From: Brevundimonas fontaquae
Lineage (GTDB): Bacteria > Pseudomonadota > Alphaproteobacteria > Caulobacterales > Caulobacteraceae
DNA length: 64,000 nucleotides
Assembly (NCBI RefSeq): GCF_017086445.1
Contig: NZ_CP070968.1
Span: 2,914,001-2,978,000 of the forward strand
Direction of reading: 5' to 3'
The position numbers were made by a program, and so were the translations under genes. The notes under the pieces are model-generated. The model saw only the letters and a list, made by a program, of their open reading frames with translations. It was not told where the DNA came from and ran no database searches. Shown in pieces: positions 18,577-26,445 of the stretch (position 1 is the first letter of the stretch; each line of letters begins with the position of its first letter).

Positions 18577-19653
18577 TCAGCGCGAGCGGTCGACCGCCAT
18601 GATCTCGCGGGCGATATGCTCCAGCCCCATGATCTTCTGCGCCGCATCGCGGGCGATGGCTTCCTTTGGCATGCCGAAAACGATGGAGCTGGCTTCGTCC
18701 TGAGCCACGGTCACGCCGCCGGCGTCCTTCAGTTCCAGCAAACCGCGCGCCCCGTCATCGCCCATGCCGGTCATGATGACCCCCATGGCGTTGCGGCCGG
18801 CCGCGCGCGCGGCGGAGCGGAACAGGACATCCACCGAGGGGCGGTGACGCGAGACAGGAGGGCCGTCCTTGATCGCCACCTGATAGCGGGCGCCCTGACG
18901 TTCCAGCAGCATGTGCTTGTCGCCCGGCGCGATCAGCACATGGCCGCGCAGGACCGGATCGCCGTGACTCGCTTCCTTGACGGCCACCTCGCACAGGCTG
19001 TTCAGGCGCTTGGCGAAGGCGGCGGTGAAACCGGCCGGCATGTGCTGAACGATGATGATGCCGGGCGCATTCGCCGGCAGGGCCTGCAAGACTTCACGCA
19101 GGGCTTCGGTGCCGCCGGTGGAGGCGCCCAGGCAGGCGACCATTTCGGTGGTGCGGGCCATGGCCGCCCCGCTGGGGGGCGGCAGCATGGCGTCGGCCGT
19201 CAGCTTCGTACCGGGATCCAGGGTCCGGGCGGTCGGGCGTCGGGCGCCGACGCGGGCGCGCGCGGCGGCCTTGACCACGTCGCGGATGCGGTCTCCGCTC
19301 TCGGCCAGATGATCCGCCGCCCCGATGCGCGGCTTCAGGATGATATCGACCGCGCCGGCCTCCAGCGCCTGCATAAGGGTTTCCGACCCGGCCTCGGTCA
19401 GGGACGAACACATGACGACCGGGATCGGCCGTTGGGACATCAGTTTGCGCAGGAAGGTGATGCCGTCCATCCGCGGCATTTCGACGTCCAGGGTGATGAC
19501 GTCAGGCACGTCTTCGGCGATGCGCCGGGCGGCCACGAAGGGATCGGAGGCCACGCCCATGACCTCGATGCCGGGGTCCGCCGACAGCACGTCCACCAGG
19601 GTCTGGCGAACGCTGGCGGAATCGTCGATCACCAGAACGCGAACCTTTGGCAT
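18577..19653 (-). CDS. cheB: Chemotaxis protein-glutamate methylesterase CheB
   Basis: A 358-residue two-domain protein. The receiver domain (about 1-125) has phospho-acceptor Asp56 in [11 protein letters not shown] and Lys in LKPRIG. After an Arg/Pro linker, the methylesterase domain shows the catalytic triad Ser178 (LGASTGG), His204 (VQHMPAGF) and Asp300 ([10 protein letters not shown]). It removes methyl groups from, or deamidates, MCP glutamates in the cytoplasm. It is the last gene of the che operon, 4 nt after cheR, as expected for the antagonistic enzyme pair. Confidence 0.96.
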   Translation of the reverse strand: MPKVRVLVIDDSASVRQTLVDVLSADPGIEVMGVASDPFVAARRIAEDVPDVITLDVEMPRMDGITFLRKLMSQRPIPVVMCSSLTEAGSETLMQALEAGAVDIILKPRIGAADHLAESGDRIRDVVKAAARARVGARRPTARTLDPGTKLTADAMLPPPSGAAMARTTEMVACLGASTGGTEALREVLQALPANAPGIIIVQHMPAGFTAAFAKRLNSLCEVAVKEASHGDPVLRGHVLIAPGDKHMLLERQGARYQVAIKDGPPVSRHRPSVDVLFRSAARAAGRNAMGVIMTGMGDDGARGLLELKDAGGVTVAQDEASSIVFGMPKEAIARDAAQKIMGLEHIAREIMAVDRSR

Positions 19654-19657
19654 GACG

Positions 19658-20512
19658 TCAGGTCTTCCGGAAAATGGTGTTGGCGACGGTGACCAGCGGC
19701 AGATCGATGCCCGTGATGCTTTCGGAATGGCCGATGAACAGATAGCCGCCGGGCCTCAGACGAGCGCATAGGCGCTTCAGCACCTTGGACTGGGTCGGCT
19801 TGTCGAAATAGATCATGACGTTGCGGCACATGATGATGTCGAAGGGGTCGCCCACGGCGTACGTGTCGTCCATCAGGTTCAGACGCGCCAGGGACAGCTT
19901 GGCCCTTAGCGACGGATGAATGCGGCTCTCGCGCCGCCGCGCGTCGCGCGCCTTCATCACCCAACGTCGCATGTCGGCAGGCACGGCGTTGAGCATCTCG
20001 TCGGGATAGATCCCACGCAGCGCCGTCTCCAACACCTCCGTCGACAGGTCGGTGCCCAGGATCTGGTAATCGGGCCCATCCGCCTGTTCGGCGAAGGTCT
20101 GCATGACCATGGCCATGGTGTAGGGTTCGGCGCCGGTCGAACAGGCCGCGCTCCAGGCCCGGATCCGGCGTTGTCCCGCCGCCCTGAAGTCAGGCAGCAC
20201 ATGGCTGGCCATATAGTCGAAATGTCGCGGCTCGCGGAAGAAGTCGGTCTTGTTCGTCGTCACCGCGTCGATCAGAAACACGGACTCGGTCTCTAGCCCG
20301 TCGTCCTTGAACAGATAGTCGCAATAGCCGTCGAACGTCTCGTGACCCGTGACGCGAAGTCGACGACGCAACCGCCCCTCCAGCATGGTGCGCTTCGACG
20401 AGGGCATCTTGATGCCGCTGTAATCGTAGATGTAGCGCGCCAGCCGTTCGAAGTTTCGGGCGCTGATCTGATCGGGTGCGGGGGCGGACCGTTCTAGCGC
20501 CGCTTGGGACAA
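19658..20512 (-). CDS. cheR: Chemotaxis protein methyltransferase CheR
   Basis: A 284-residue SAM-dependent methyltransferase that methylates MCP glutamates. The N-terminal helical domain (about 15-85) is followed by [11 protein letters not shown] (85-95) and the SAM motif [12 protein letters not shown] (121-132). The block [14 protein letters not shown] and the C-terminal GHSESI are typical. No TPR extension is present. It sits between cheW and cheB in the operon, 34 nt after the cheW stop. Confidence 0.95.
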   Translation of the reverse strand: MSQAALERSAPAPDQISARNFERLARYIYDYSGIKMPSSKRTMLEGRLRRRLRVTGHETFDGYCDYLFKDDGLETESVFLIDAVTTNKTDFFREPRHFDYMASHVLPDFRAAGQRRIRAWSAACSTGAEPYTMAMVMQTFAEQADGPDYQILGTDLSTEVLETALRGIYPDEMLNAVPADMRRWVMKARDARRRESRIHPSLRAKLSLARLNLMDDTYAVGDPFDIIMCRNVMIYFDKPTQSKVLKRLCARLRPGGYLFIGHSESITGIDLPLVTVANTIFRKT

Positions 20513-20546
20513 GGGTTCTCTCTCAATTCTAAGAGGCGGGCGCCGA

Positions 20547-21059
20547 TCAGGCGGCTTGGTCGACGGCGGCCATGTCGGCCAGGGTTGCGGCTTCGCCGGT
20601 CGTGGACAGCAGGCGGGGCAGATCGATCAGGACGACGAAACCATCATCCCGCCGCACAACGCCGGAGATGTAGTCCGATCGCCACTTGATCCCGAAATCA
20701 GGCGCGGGCTCGATCTGGTCGGCGGCGAAGGTCGTGACCTCGAACACGCGGTCGGCGACCAGACCCAGGCTCAGCATTCGGTCTTCCAGCGCAATGTCCA
20801 GCACCAGGATGCGGGTGTTCAACGTCGGGTCGACCGGGGCCATTCCCAGGCGGATCCGAAGATCCGCCGTGGGAACGCCCTGACCGCGGACATCCGTCAG
20901 ACCCAGCAGATAGGCGGGGCTGTTGGGGATGCGCGAGGGGGTCTGATAGGTAAGGATTTCCCTGACCAGACCGACCGGCGTGGCGAACACCTCTGCGCCG
21001 AGGCCGAAAGTGACATACTGCCCTTCGGCTGCGGCTCGTTTTTCGCCAGGCGCGGACAT
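20547..21059 (-). CDS. cheW: Chemotaxis coupling protein CheW
   Basis: A 170-residue single CheW domain. Characteristic stretches are YVTFGLGAEVFATPVGLVREI, NSPAYLLGLTDVRGQGVP and LVADRVFEV. It bridges MCP hairpin tips to CheA in the membrane-associated array. Its ATG overlaps the MCP stop by one base. It is one of two CheW copies flanking the MCP gene in this operon. Confidence 0.93.
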   Translation of the reverse strand: MSAPGEKRAAAEGQYVTFGLGAEVFATPVGLVREILTYQTPSRIPNSPAYLLGLTDVRGQGVPTADLRIRLGMAPVDPTLNTRILVLDIALEDRMLSLGLVADRVFEVTTFAADQIEPAPDFGIKWRSDYISGVVRRDDGFVVLIDLPRLLSTTGEAATLADMAAVDQAA

Positions 21060-22870
21060 CAGGCGCTCTCCCGGAAGTCCATGTCCTCGGCATCGGCGCC
21101 GCCGCTGGTCAGGTCAAGGGCGAAGCCTTTCACCCGCGCCTGCTGGACGTGGACCGGAGACTTGGCAGGGCTCGACTTGGCGACGGGGCGGCCGGCGGGT
21201 CTGGCCGACGCCTTGAAGGTCGAGGCGCGGGCGGGGGCGCGGGCGGCAGGCCGGCCGCCGGCGGAGTCCGTGCGGAAGAAGGCGATCGACGTCTGAAGCT
21301 CTTCGGCCTGGGCCGCCAGTTCCTCGGAGGTCGCCGACATCTGCTCGGACGCGCCGGCGTTCTGTTGGGTCACCTTGTCCAGTTGCTGGATGGCCTCATT
21401 GATCTGATTGGCGCCCACGTCCTGTTCACGGCAGGCCGCGGAGATTTCCGAGACCAGTTCGGCGGTCTTGCGGATGTCGGGGACCAGGCGTTGCAGCATG
21501 TCGCCGGCTTCCTGGGCCGCCTTGACCGTGTCGCCCGAGACCGAGCTGATTTCGGCGGCGGCCGTCTGGCTGCGCTCGGCCAGTTTGCGGACTTCGGAAG
21601 CCACCACTGCAAAGCCCTTGCCGTGTTCGCCGGCGCGGGCGGCCTCGACCGCCGCATTCAGGGCCAGCAGGTCGGTCTGCCGGGCGATCTCCTGCACGAT
21701 GCCGATCTTTTCGGCGATTGTGCGCATGGCGTCCACCGCGCGGGTCACCGCCTCGCCGCTCAGTTCGGCGTCCTTGGCCGACTGACGCGAGATCTTCTCG
21801 GTCTGGGCCGCATTGTCGGCGTTCTGTTTGATGTTGGCGGCCATCTCTTCCATCGAGGCCGAGGCCTGTTCGGCGGCGGCGGCCTGTTCGGTCGCGCCCT
21901 GGCTCATCTGTTCCGAGGTGGCCGACAGTTCCTGGCTGCCCGAGGAGACGTTGTCGGCGGCCGACAGGGCGTCGGAGACGACGCCGCGCAGACGCTCAAC
22001 CATCGACTGCAGCGACAGGCCCAGGGTGTCCTTGTCCGACAAAGGCTTGGGCTGGACCGTCAGATCGCCTTGGGCGATCTCGTCCGCCATGGCGGCCGTC
22101 GCCTTCAGATTGTCCGTCATCCGGTTGACCGTATCGACCAGATCCTTGATCTCGTCATTGGTCGTGACCTTGATGTCCTGATCCAGGTCGCCGATGGCGA
22201 CGGCCTCGATGGCCGTCGAGACCTTGCGAAGGCCCAAGGTGACGGTGCGGGAAATCCAGAGGGCGGCGATCACGCCAATGACCAGACCGGCGACGACAAG
22301 GGCGATGAAGAGGGCGCGGGACTCGGCGAAGACCTTATCGCCCTCGACGCTGGCGGCCTTTCCGCCGTCGACGTTGAGATTGACCAGCTTCAGCAGATCG
22401 GCCGACATGTCGTCATAGAGCGGCTTGCTCGACAACATGGTCTGGGCGGCGGCCTCGTTCTGATTGGCGCGCGAGAGGCTCAGCATCCGCTCGCCGTCCC
22501 GCAGATAATTGTCGAACTTGCCGGCGAACTGATTGTAGAGCGCGCGCTCCTCGTTCGAGGAGATCAGGGCCTCATAGCTTGTCCGTTCGTTTTTGATCGT
22601 GTCGAGCGTGGCGGCGATGTCTTTCTCGACTGCGGCCATGCGCGCCGGATCGGTCGAGGTGATGTGGGTGTACTGCTGGGCCCGCAGGTCCGAGGTCGCC
22701 GTGTTGATGCTGTGGATGGCGTCGATGCTCGGCATCCAGTTTTCAGTGATGACGGTCGACTGGTCGTTGACCGCGCTCATCTTCATGACGCCGACCACCC
22801 CCAGAACCATGGAGATCGCCAGGACGGCGGCGAAGGCCCCGGCTAGTTTTGCTTTAATCGTTAAGCGCAT
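21059..22870 (-). CDS. Methyl-accepting chemotaxis protein
   Basis: A 603-residue inner-membrane receptor. TM1 is at about 8-30, followed by a periplasmic four-helix bundle sensor (4HB_MCP type) at about 31-186. TM2 is at about 187-207, then a HAMP domain and a cytoplasmic signalling domain. The canonical tip reads [18 protein letters not shown], then [19 protein letters not shown] basic Ala/Arg/Pro-rich tail follows; no NWETF-like CheR tether is seen at the C-terminus (ends MDFRESA). The ligand is unknown. It is translated within the che operon between two cheW genes. Confidence 0.94.
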   Translation of the reverse strand: MRLTIKAKLAGAFAAVLAISMVLGVVGVMKMSAVNDQSTVITENWMPSIDAIHSINTATSDLRAQQYTHITSTDPARMAAVEKDIAATLDTIKNERTSYEALISSNEERALYNQFAGKFDNYLRDGERMLSLSRANQNEAAAQTMLSSKPLYDDMSADLLKLVNLNVDGGKAASVEGDKVFAESRALFIALVVAGLVIGVIAALWISRTVTLGLRKVSTAIEAVAIGDLDQDIKVTTNDEIKDLVDTVNRMTDNLKATAAMADEIAQGDLTVQPKPLSDKDTLGLSLQSMVERLRGVVSDALSAADNVSSGSQELSATSEQMSQGATEQAAAAEQASASMEEMAANIKQNADNAAQTEKISRQSAKDAELSGEAVTRAVDAMRTIAEKIGIVQEIARQTDLLALNAAVEAARAGEHGKGFAVVASEVRKLAERSQTAAAEISSVSGDTVKAAQEAGDMLQRLVPDIRKTAELVSEISAACREQDVGANQINEAIQQLDKVTQQNAGASEQMSATSEELAAQAEELQTSIAFFRTDSAGGRPAARAPARASTFKASARPAGRPVAKSSPAKSPVHVQQARVKGFALDLTSGGADAEDMDFRESA

Positions 22871-22957
22871 TTCAGAGCCCCCTTTTGTGATGTCAGGCCG
22901 GTGAAGTTTCGAGATCGGAGCGCTCGGACGGAAGCCGTCCTGACGCGGTTGGATTGG

Positions 22958-23470
22958 CTAGTGGCGGGTCGCGGACGCGATTGAATGACGCGGCTCCCGC
23001 TGCTGATTGAAGAGGGTCTGGAGGGCCGGAACGACGATGAATTCGCCGTCTCGCTTGACCAGACATTGGACGAACTCAGGCCGCCAGCGCATGCCGACGC
23101 TTGGCGGCGCCTCCGCATCGGCGCGCGCCAGGGTCGTGACCTCGTGAACCTTGTCGGTACGCAGCCCGACCAGGGTCGGCTCACCGTCCAGATCGATCTC
23201 GATCACGACGATGCGGCTATCGATGGTGGGCTCGCCCCGCTCCATGGCGAAGGCGACCCGCAGGTCCGACAGAGGAATGACCTTGCCGCGAAAGTTGATG
23301 ACCGCCCCGACGAAGGCGCTGGCTCCCGGAACCGCCGTCTCGGGCGCCAGATCGATGATCTCCTGCACCGCGACGGCTTCAAGGGCGAACATTTCTCCGT
23401 TCAGTTCGAAGGTGAGAACCTCGATTTGCTCGGCTCCGGTCCAGCCTGGCGTCCCGGCCACGCCGCTCAT
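22958..23470 (-). CDS. cheW: Chemotaxis coupling protein CheW (second copy)
   Basis: A 170-residue CheW domain with EVLTFELNGEMFALEAVAVQ, GAVINFRGKVIPLSDLR and LRTDKVHEV. The start ATG at 23470 overlaps the cheA stop (ATGA), so it is made in step with CheA. It differs clearly in sequence from the cheW at 20547, so the two may contact CheA and the MCP differently. The annotated frame extends far upstream inside cheA, which is only an antiparallel shadow. Confidence 0.93.
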   Translation of the reverse strand: MSGVAGTPGWTGAEQIEVLTFELNGEMFALEAVAVQEIIDLAPETAVPGASAFVGAVINFRGKVIPLSDLRVAFAMERGEPTIDSRIVVIEIDLDGEPTLVGLRTDKVHEVTTLARADAEAPPSVGMRWRPEFVQCLVKRDGEFIVVPALQTLFNQQREPRHSIASATRH

Positions 23471-25479
23471 ACCGCTTCGCGCATCTGCGCCTCCTGCTGC
23501 TGGCCCTTGGCGACCAGGTGACCGACGTCCAGGATCAGCGCGACCGCGCCGTCGCCCAGGATCGTGGCGCCCGAGAAGGTCGGCAAGCCGGAATGAAGCT
23601 TGGACATCGACTTGATCACCGTCTGGTGGTCGCCGATGATCTGATCGACGACCAGGCCGATGCGCTCGGCGCCGGTCGAGACCACGACCACCTTCTGGTG
23701 CAGTTCGGGCGGCGTGCCGGTGTCGAACATCTCGCGCAGACGCAGGAACGGCACCAGGCTGTTGCGCAGGGAGATGAAGCTGCGGCCGCGAGAGCGCAGA
23801 TCCTCGTCCAGCGACAGCTCCAGACACTCCTCGACCGCGTCCAGCGGTAGGACGTAGCGGCCGTGACCGACCCGAACCAAAAGGCCGTCGATGATGGCCA
23901 GGGTCAGCGGGATGCGCAGCGACACCTCCGACCCCTCGCCCGGCCGGCTGGCGATGTCGATGGAGCCGCGCAGGCCCTCGATGGTGCGCTTCACCACGTC
24001 CATGCCGACGCCGCGGCCTGACAGGTTGGTGACCGCCGCCGCCGTCGAAAGGCCAGGATGGAAGATCATCTGCAGCAGATCATGATCGCTGATCGCCGCG
24101 CCGGGCTCGATCAGCCCCTGGCTCTCCGCCTTGGCGCGGACACGGTCGCGGTCGATGCCCCGGCCGTCGTCGCGGATGGTGATGACCACCTCGCCGCCCG
24201 ACTGATGGGCCGACAGCCGGATGCGGCCCGTGGCGGGCTTGCCGGCGGCGGTCCGGTCCTCGGCCATCTCCAGTCCATGGTCGGCGGCGTTGCGGATCAG
24301 GTGGACCAGAGGGTCGGCCAGACGCTCGATGACCGTCTTATCGATCTCGGTGCTCTCGCCGTCGGTCGACAGCTCGATGGCCTTGCCGGTTTCGCGCGCC
24401 AGATCGTGAACCAGACGGCGGAACCGACCGAACAGGGTCGAAACCGGCACCATCCGCAGCACCATCATCGTGTCGCGCAGTTCGCCCGACAGGCGTTCGA
24501 TCTCTTCGGAGACCGCGCGCAGAGCCATGTCGGTTCCGGCGTTGGAAATCTGGCTCAGTCGCGACTGCGCGATCACGAGCTCGCCGACCCGGTCCATCAG
24601 TTCATCGAGACGATCGGCAGGAACGCGGACGCTTTCCGTCACCTTGGTGGATTTTGCGGCGCCGGCATCAACTGGGTCGGCGCCGGATGCCACCGGGAGC
24701 TTGGCGGCTTCGACGGGCGCCGTCTGCGGGGCTGCCGTTTTCTCAGCGACCGAAGCCGGCGCGTCCGGGTGCGCATCTTCAACGGCGTCGCACAGTTCGG
24801 CGTCCACGGCTTCGATGCTCAAGGTCATCTCGTCCATGACGAAGATGAAGACGTCCTCGATCGCCGCCCGCCCCTGATCCGTCGTCAGGGTGACCGTCCA
24901 GCCGAGGTAGAGATCGGTCGGCTCCATCCGGCCCAGAGCCGGAACACGCGACGCATCGACGACGACATGGGCGTCACCCAGATCCCGCAGCTCATTCAGC
25001 AGAGCCAAGGGGTTGGAGCCGTTGCGGAAGGCGTCGGCAGGAAGCTCGAACTTCACTCTCCAGGTCGTCGCCATATGGGGCGGCGCCTCTGCGGGCGCCC
25101 CGGCGTCGTCGGCGTCGCGCACCGCGTGCTCCAGATCGGCCAGCAGGGCGTCCCCCGCTGCCCCGTGCGCGCCCGAAGGGTCCTCCAGCAGACGCCGCAT
25201 ATGATCGCGGGCGGCGAGAACCGCCGAGACCAGATCCTTGGTCGCCGCCACCTCGCCCTTGCGGACGCGGTCGAAGGCGGTTTCGCAATGGTGGGTGAAG
25301 CCGGCCAGGGCGTCGAAGCCGAACATGGCCCCCGATCCCTTCAGCGTGTGCAGCCCCCGAAACACCGCATCCACCAGGTCCCGATCTTCAGGCCGGTCCA
25401 GCAGGTCCAGCAGGCCCTGTTCGATCAGTTCGAGGTTCTCGCGCGCCTCAACCTGAAAGATGGCGATGGCTTCGTTCAT
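23467..25479 (-). CDS. cheA: Chemotaxis histidine kinase CheA
   Basis: 670 residues. The P1 HPt domain has phospho-His44 in LHTLKGSGAMFG. A P2-like domain (about 138-225, TWRVKFELP...) follows, then an Ala/Pro linker. The P3 dimerisation domain spans VRVPADRLDELMDRVGELV to MVPVSTLFGRFRR. The P4 ATPase has HLIRNAADHGLE, DDGRGID and GRGVGMDVV, and the P5 CheW-like domain is C-terminal. It phosphorylates CheY and CheB. It overlaps the genes on both sides by 4 nt, the core of a tightly coupled operon. Confidence 0.96.
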   Translation of the reverse strand: MNEAIAIFQVEARENLELIEQGLLDLLDRPEDRDLVDAVFRGLHTLKGSGAMFGFDALAGFTHHCETAFDRVRKGEVAATKDLVSAVLAARDHMRRLLEDPSGAHGAAGDALLADLEHAVRDADDAGAPAEAPPHMATTWRVKFELPADAFRNGSNPLALLNELRDLGDAHVVVDASRVPALGRMEPTDLYLGWTVTLTTDQGRAAIEDVFIFVMDEMTLSIEAVDAELCDAVEDAHPDAPASVAEKTAAPQTAPVEAAKLPVASGADPVDAGAAKSTKVTESVRVPADRLDELMDRVGELVIAQSRLSQISNAGTDMALRAVSEEIERLSGELRDTMMVLRMVPVSTLFGRFRRLVHDLARETGKAIELSTDGESTEIDKTVIERLADPLVHLIRNAADHGLEMAEDRTAAGKPATGRIRLSAHQSGGEVVITIRDDGRGIDRDRVRAKAESQGLIEPGAAISDHDLLQMIFHPGLSTAAAVTNLSGRGVGMDVVKRTIEGLRGSIDIASRPGEGSEVSLRIPLTLAIIDGLLVRVGHGRYVLPLDAVEECLELSLDEDLRSRGRSFISLRNSLVPFLRLREMFDTGTPPELHQKVVVVSTGAERIGLVVDQIIGDHQTVIKSMSKLHSGLPTFSGATILGDGAVALILDVGHLVAKGQQQEAQMREAV

Positions 25480-25844
25480 CGACCCAGCACCTTCTTGGCG
25501 ATCCGCACCAGTTGGTCGGGATCGAAGGGTTTGGTCAGCCAGCCCGTGGCGCCCGCCGCCTTGGCCCGCGCCTTCATGCCCTCGTCCGACTCGGTGGTCA
25601 GGAACACGATCGGCACGCCCATCTGCTCGGGCATGCGGCGCATCTCCTCGATCATGGTCAGGCCGTCCATGACCGGCATGTTCAGATCGGTGATGATCAG
25701 GTCGAAGGCGCTGGCCTTGGCCTTGGCGATGCCCTCAGCGCCGTCGGCGGCCTCGGCCACCGAATAGCCTGCGCCGGTCAGGGCGATCTTCAGCGCCATG
25801 CGAATGCTGGGCGAGTCATCAACCGTTAGGATGGACGCCGTCAT
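25476..25844 (-). CDS. cheY: Chemotaxis response regulator CheY
   Basis: A 122-residue stand-alone receiver. The acidic pair is DD at 9-10, phospho-acceptor Asp53 lies in ITDLNMPVMDG, a Thr is found in FLTTES, and Lys in LTKPFDPDQL. No output domain is present. It would be phosphorylated by the adjacent CheA and bind the flagellar switch or act as a phosphate sink. It overlaps cheA by 4 nt and the STAS gene by 4 nt. Confidence 0.95.
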   Translation of the reverse strand: MTASILTVDDSPSIRMALKIALTGAGYSVAEAADGAEGIAKAKASAFDLIITDLNMPVMDGLTMIEEMRRMPEQMGVPIVFLTTESDEGMKARAKAAGATGWLTKPFDPDQLVRIAKKVLGR

Positions 25845-26146
25845 TGAACCGACCCTTCGTGAAACCAGAACAGCAGGTCGTCCTCGGACGCCTGGGTCAG
25901 AAAGCCCGCGGCTTCCAGCACCGGGCGGAAGACCTCGCCCGGATGCGCCAGACGCAAGGTCTTGCCGACGGCCTGCGCTTGACGGCGCGCCGCCTCGATC
26001 AGTTGAACGCCACAGAGATCGACCGCCTGGTCCGCGACCAGGTCCAGACTGACCGCGTCATCTTCCTCAAAGGCGTCCAGGATTGACTGGCGCAGCCCAG
26101 CGACATTGCGCACCACAAGCGACGCATCCACCAATACTGTCTTCAT
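25841..26146 (-). CDS. STAS-domain protein heading the che operon
   Basis: A 101-residue single STAS domain (LVDASLVVRNVAGLRQ, VDLCGVQLIEAARRQA), similar to the short STAS proteins encoded before cheY/cheA in other alphaproteobacterial che clusters. The conserved anti-anti-sigma phospho-Ser position appears to be Cys in DLCGVQ, so classical partner-switching phosphorylation is doubtful. The ATG at 26146 has a strong GGGGGA ribosome site. The role in chemotaxis is unknown. It is the first gene of the operon, with the probable promoter region immediately before it. Confidence 0.82.
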   Translation of the reverse strand: MKTVLVDASLVVRNVAGLRQSILDAFEEDDAVSLDLVADQAVDLCGVQLIEAARRQAQAVGKTLRLAHPGEVFRPVLEAAGFLTQASEDDLLFWFHEGSVQ

Positions 26147-26246
26147 TATTCCCCCGCACGGCCGTGACCTTGTGCTGGGAACATGATTGGCGATGACCGT
26201 TAAACTGCACTCAAGGTTGCGATAAGGAAGCACACCTATCCGGCGC

Positions 26247-26261
26247 TTAGCATTGCGTTAA
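26247..26261. promoter_or_regulatory. CtrA-like binding box upstream of che operon
   Basis: TTAG-CATTGCG-TTAA matches the Caulobacter CtrA consensus TTAA-N7-TTAA in 7 of 8 defined bases. It lies about 100 nt before the STAS start. CtrA controls many motility genes in Caulobacterales, so the location makes sense; binding is inferred. Confidence 0.4.
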
Positions 26262-26262
26262 A

Positions 26263-26281
26263 TCACAATTTACGGTTGTGA
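26263..26281. promoter_or_regulatory. Perfect 6-bp inverted repeat TCACAA-N7-TTGTGA
   Basis: TCACAA at 26263-26268 and TTGTGA at 26276-26281 are separated by seven bases, directly beside the CtrA-like box. This is a candidate operator for a dimeric regulator of the che operon. The arms are in the reverse order of a CRP site. Confidence 0.35.
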
Positions 26282-26445
26282 GCACTCTAGATTACGCCGA
26301 TCGATTTCGTGTCTTGGTTGCCGCCCCGCCATCCGACCCGAGATCGACGCGAAACCTCACGGCGCGATCAAAACCGAGTTGACCGCGCCCCTCCCCTGAC
26401 GGCGAATGATGACGCGCCGCCTGAAGGCCTGATCGCGCCAGAGGT

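Larger units (their letters stand above)
26147..26445. promoter_or_regulatory. Gene-free region carrying the che operon promoter
   Basis: 299 bases between the STAS gene and the stop of the TonB receptor, both transcribed leftwards. The left half must hold the che promoter. It contains a CtrA-like box and a 6-bp inverted repeat, listed separately. I see no gene and no clear terminator with a T-run for che or for the receptor. Confidence 0.5.

Noticed and set aside
21149-25767. Long plus-strand frames opposite the MCP and CheA genes
   Set aside because: Shadows of strongly supported che genes; no family features.
26178-26202. GGAAC-N15-CGTT resembling an EcfG promoter on the plus strand
   Set aside because: Spacing is one short and it points away from both leftward operons; no plus-strand gene follows for 10 kb.
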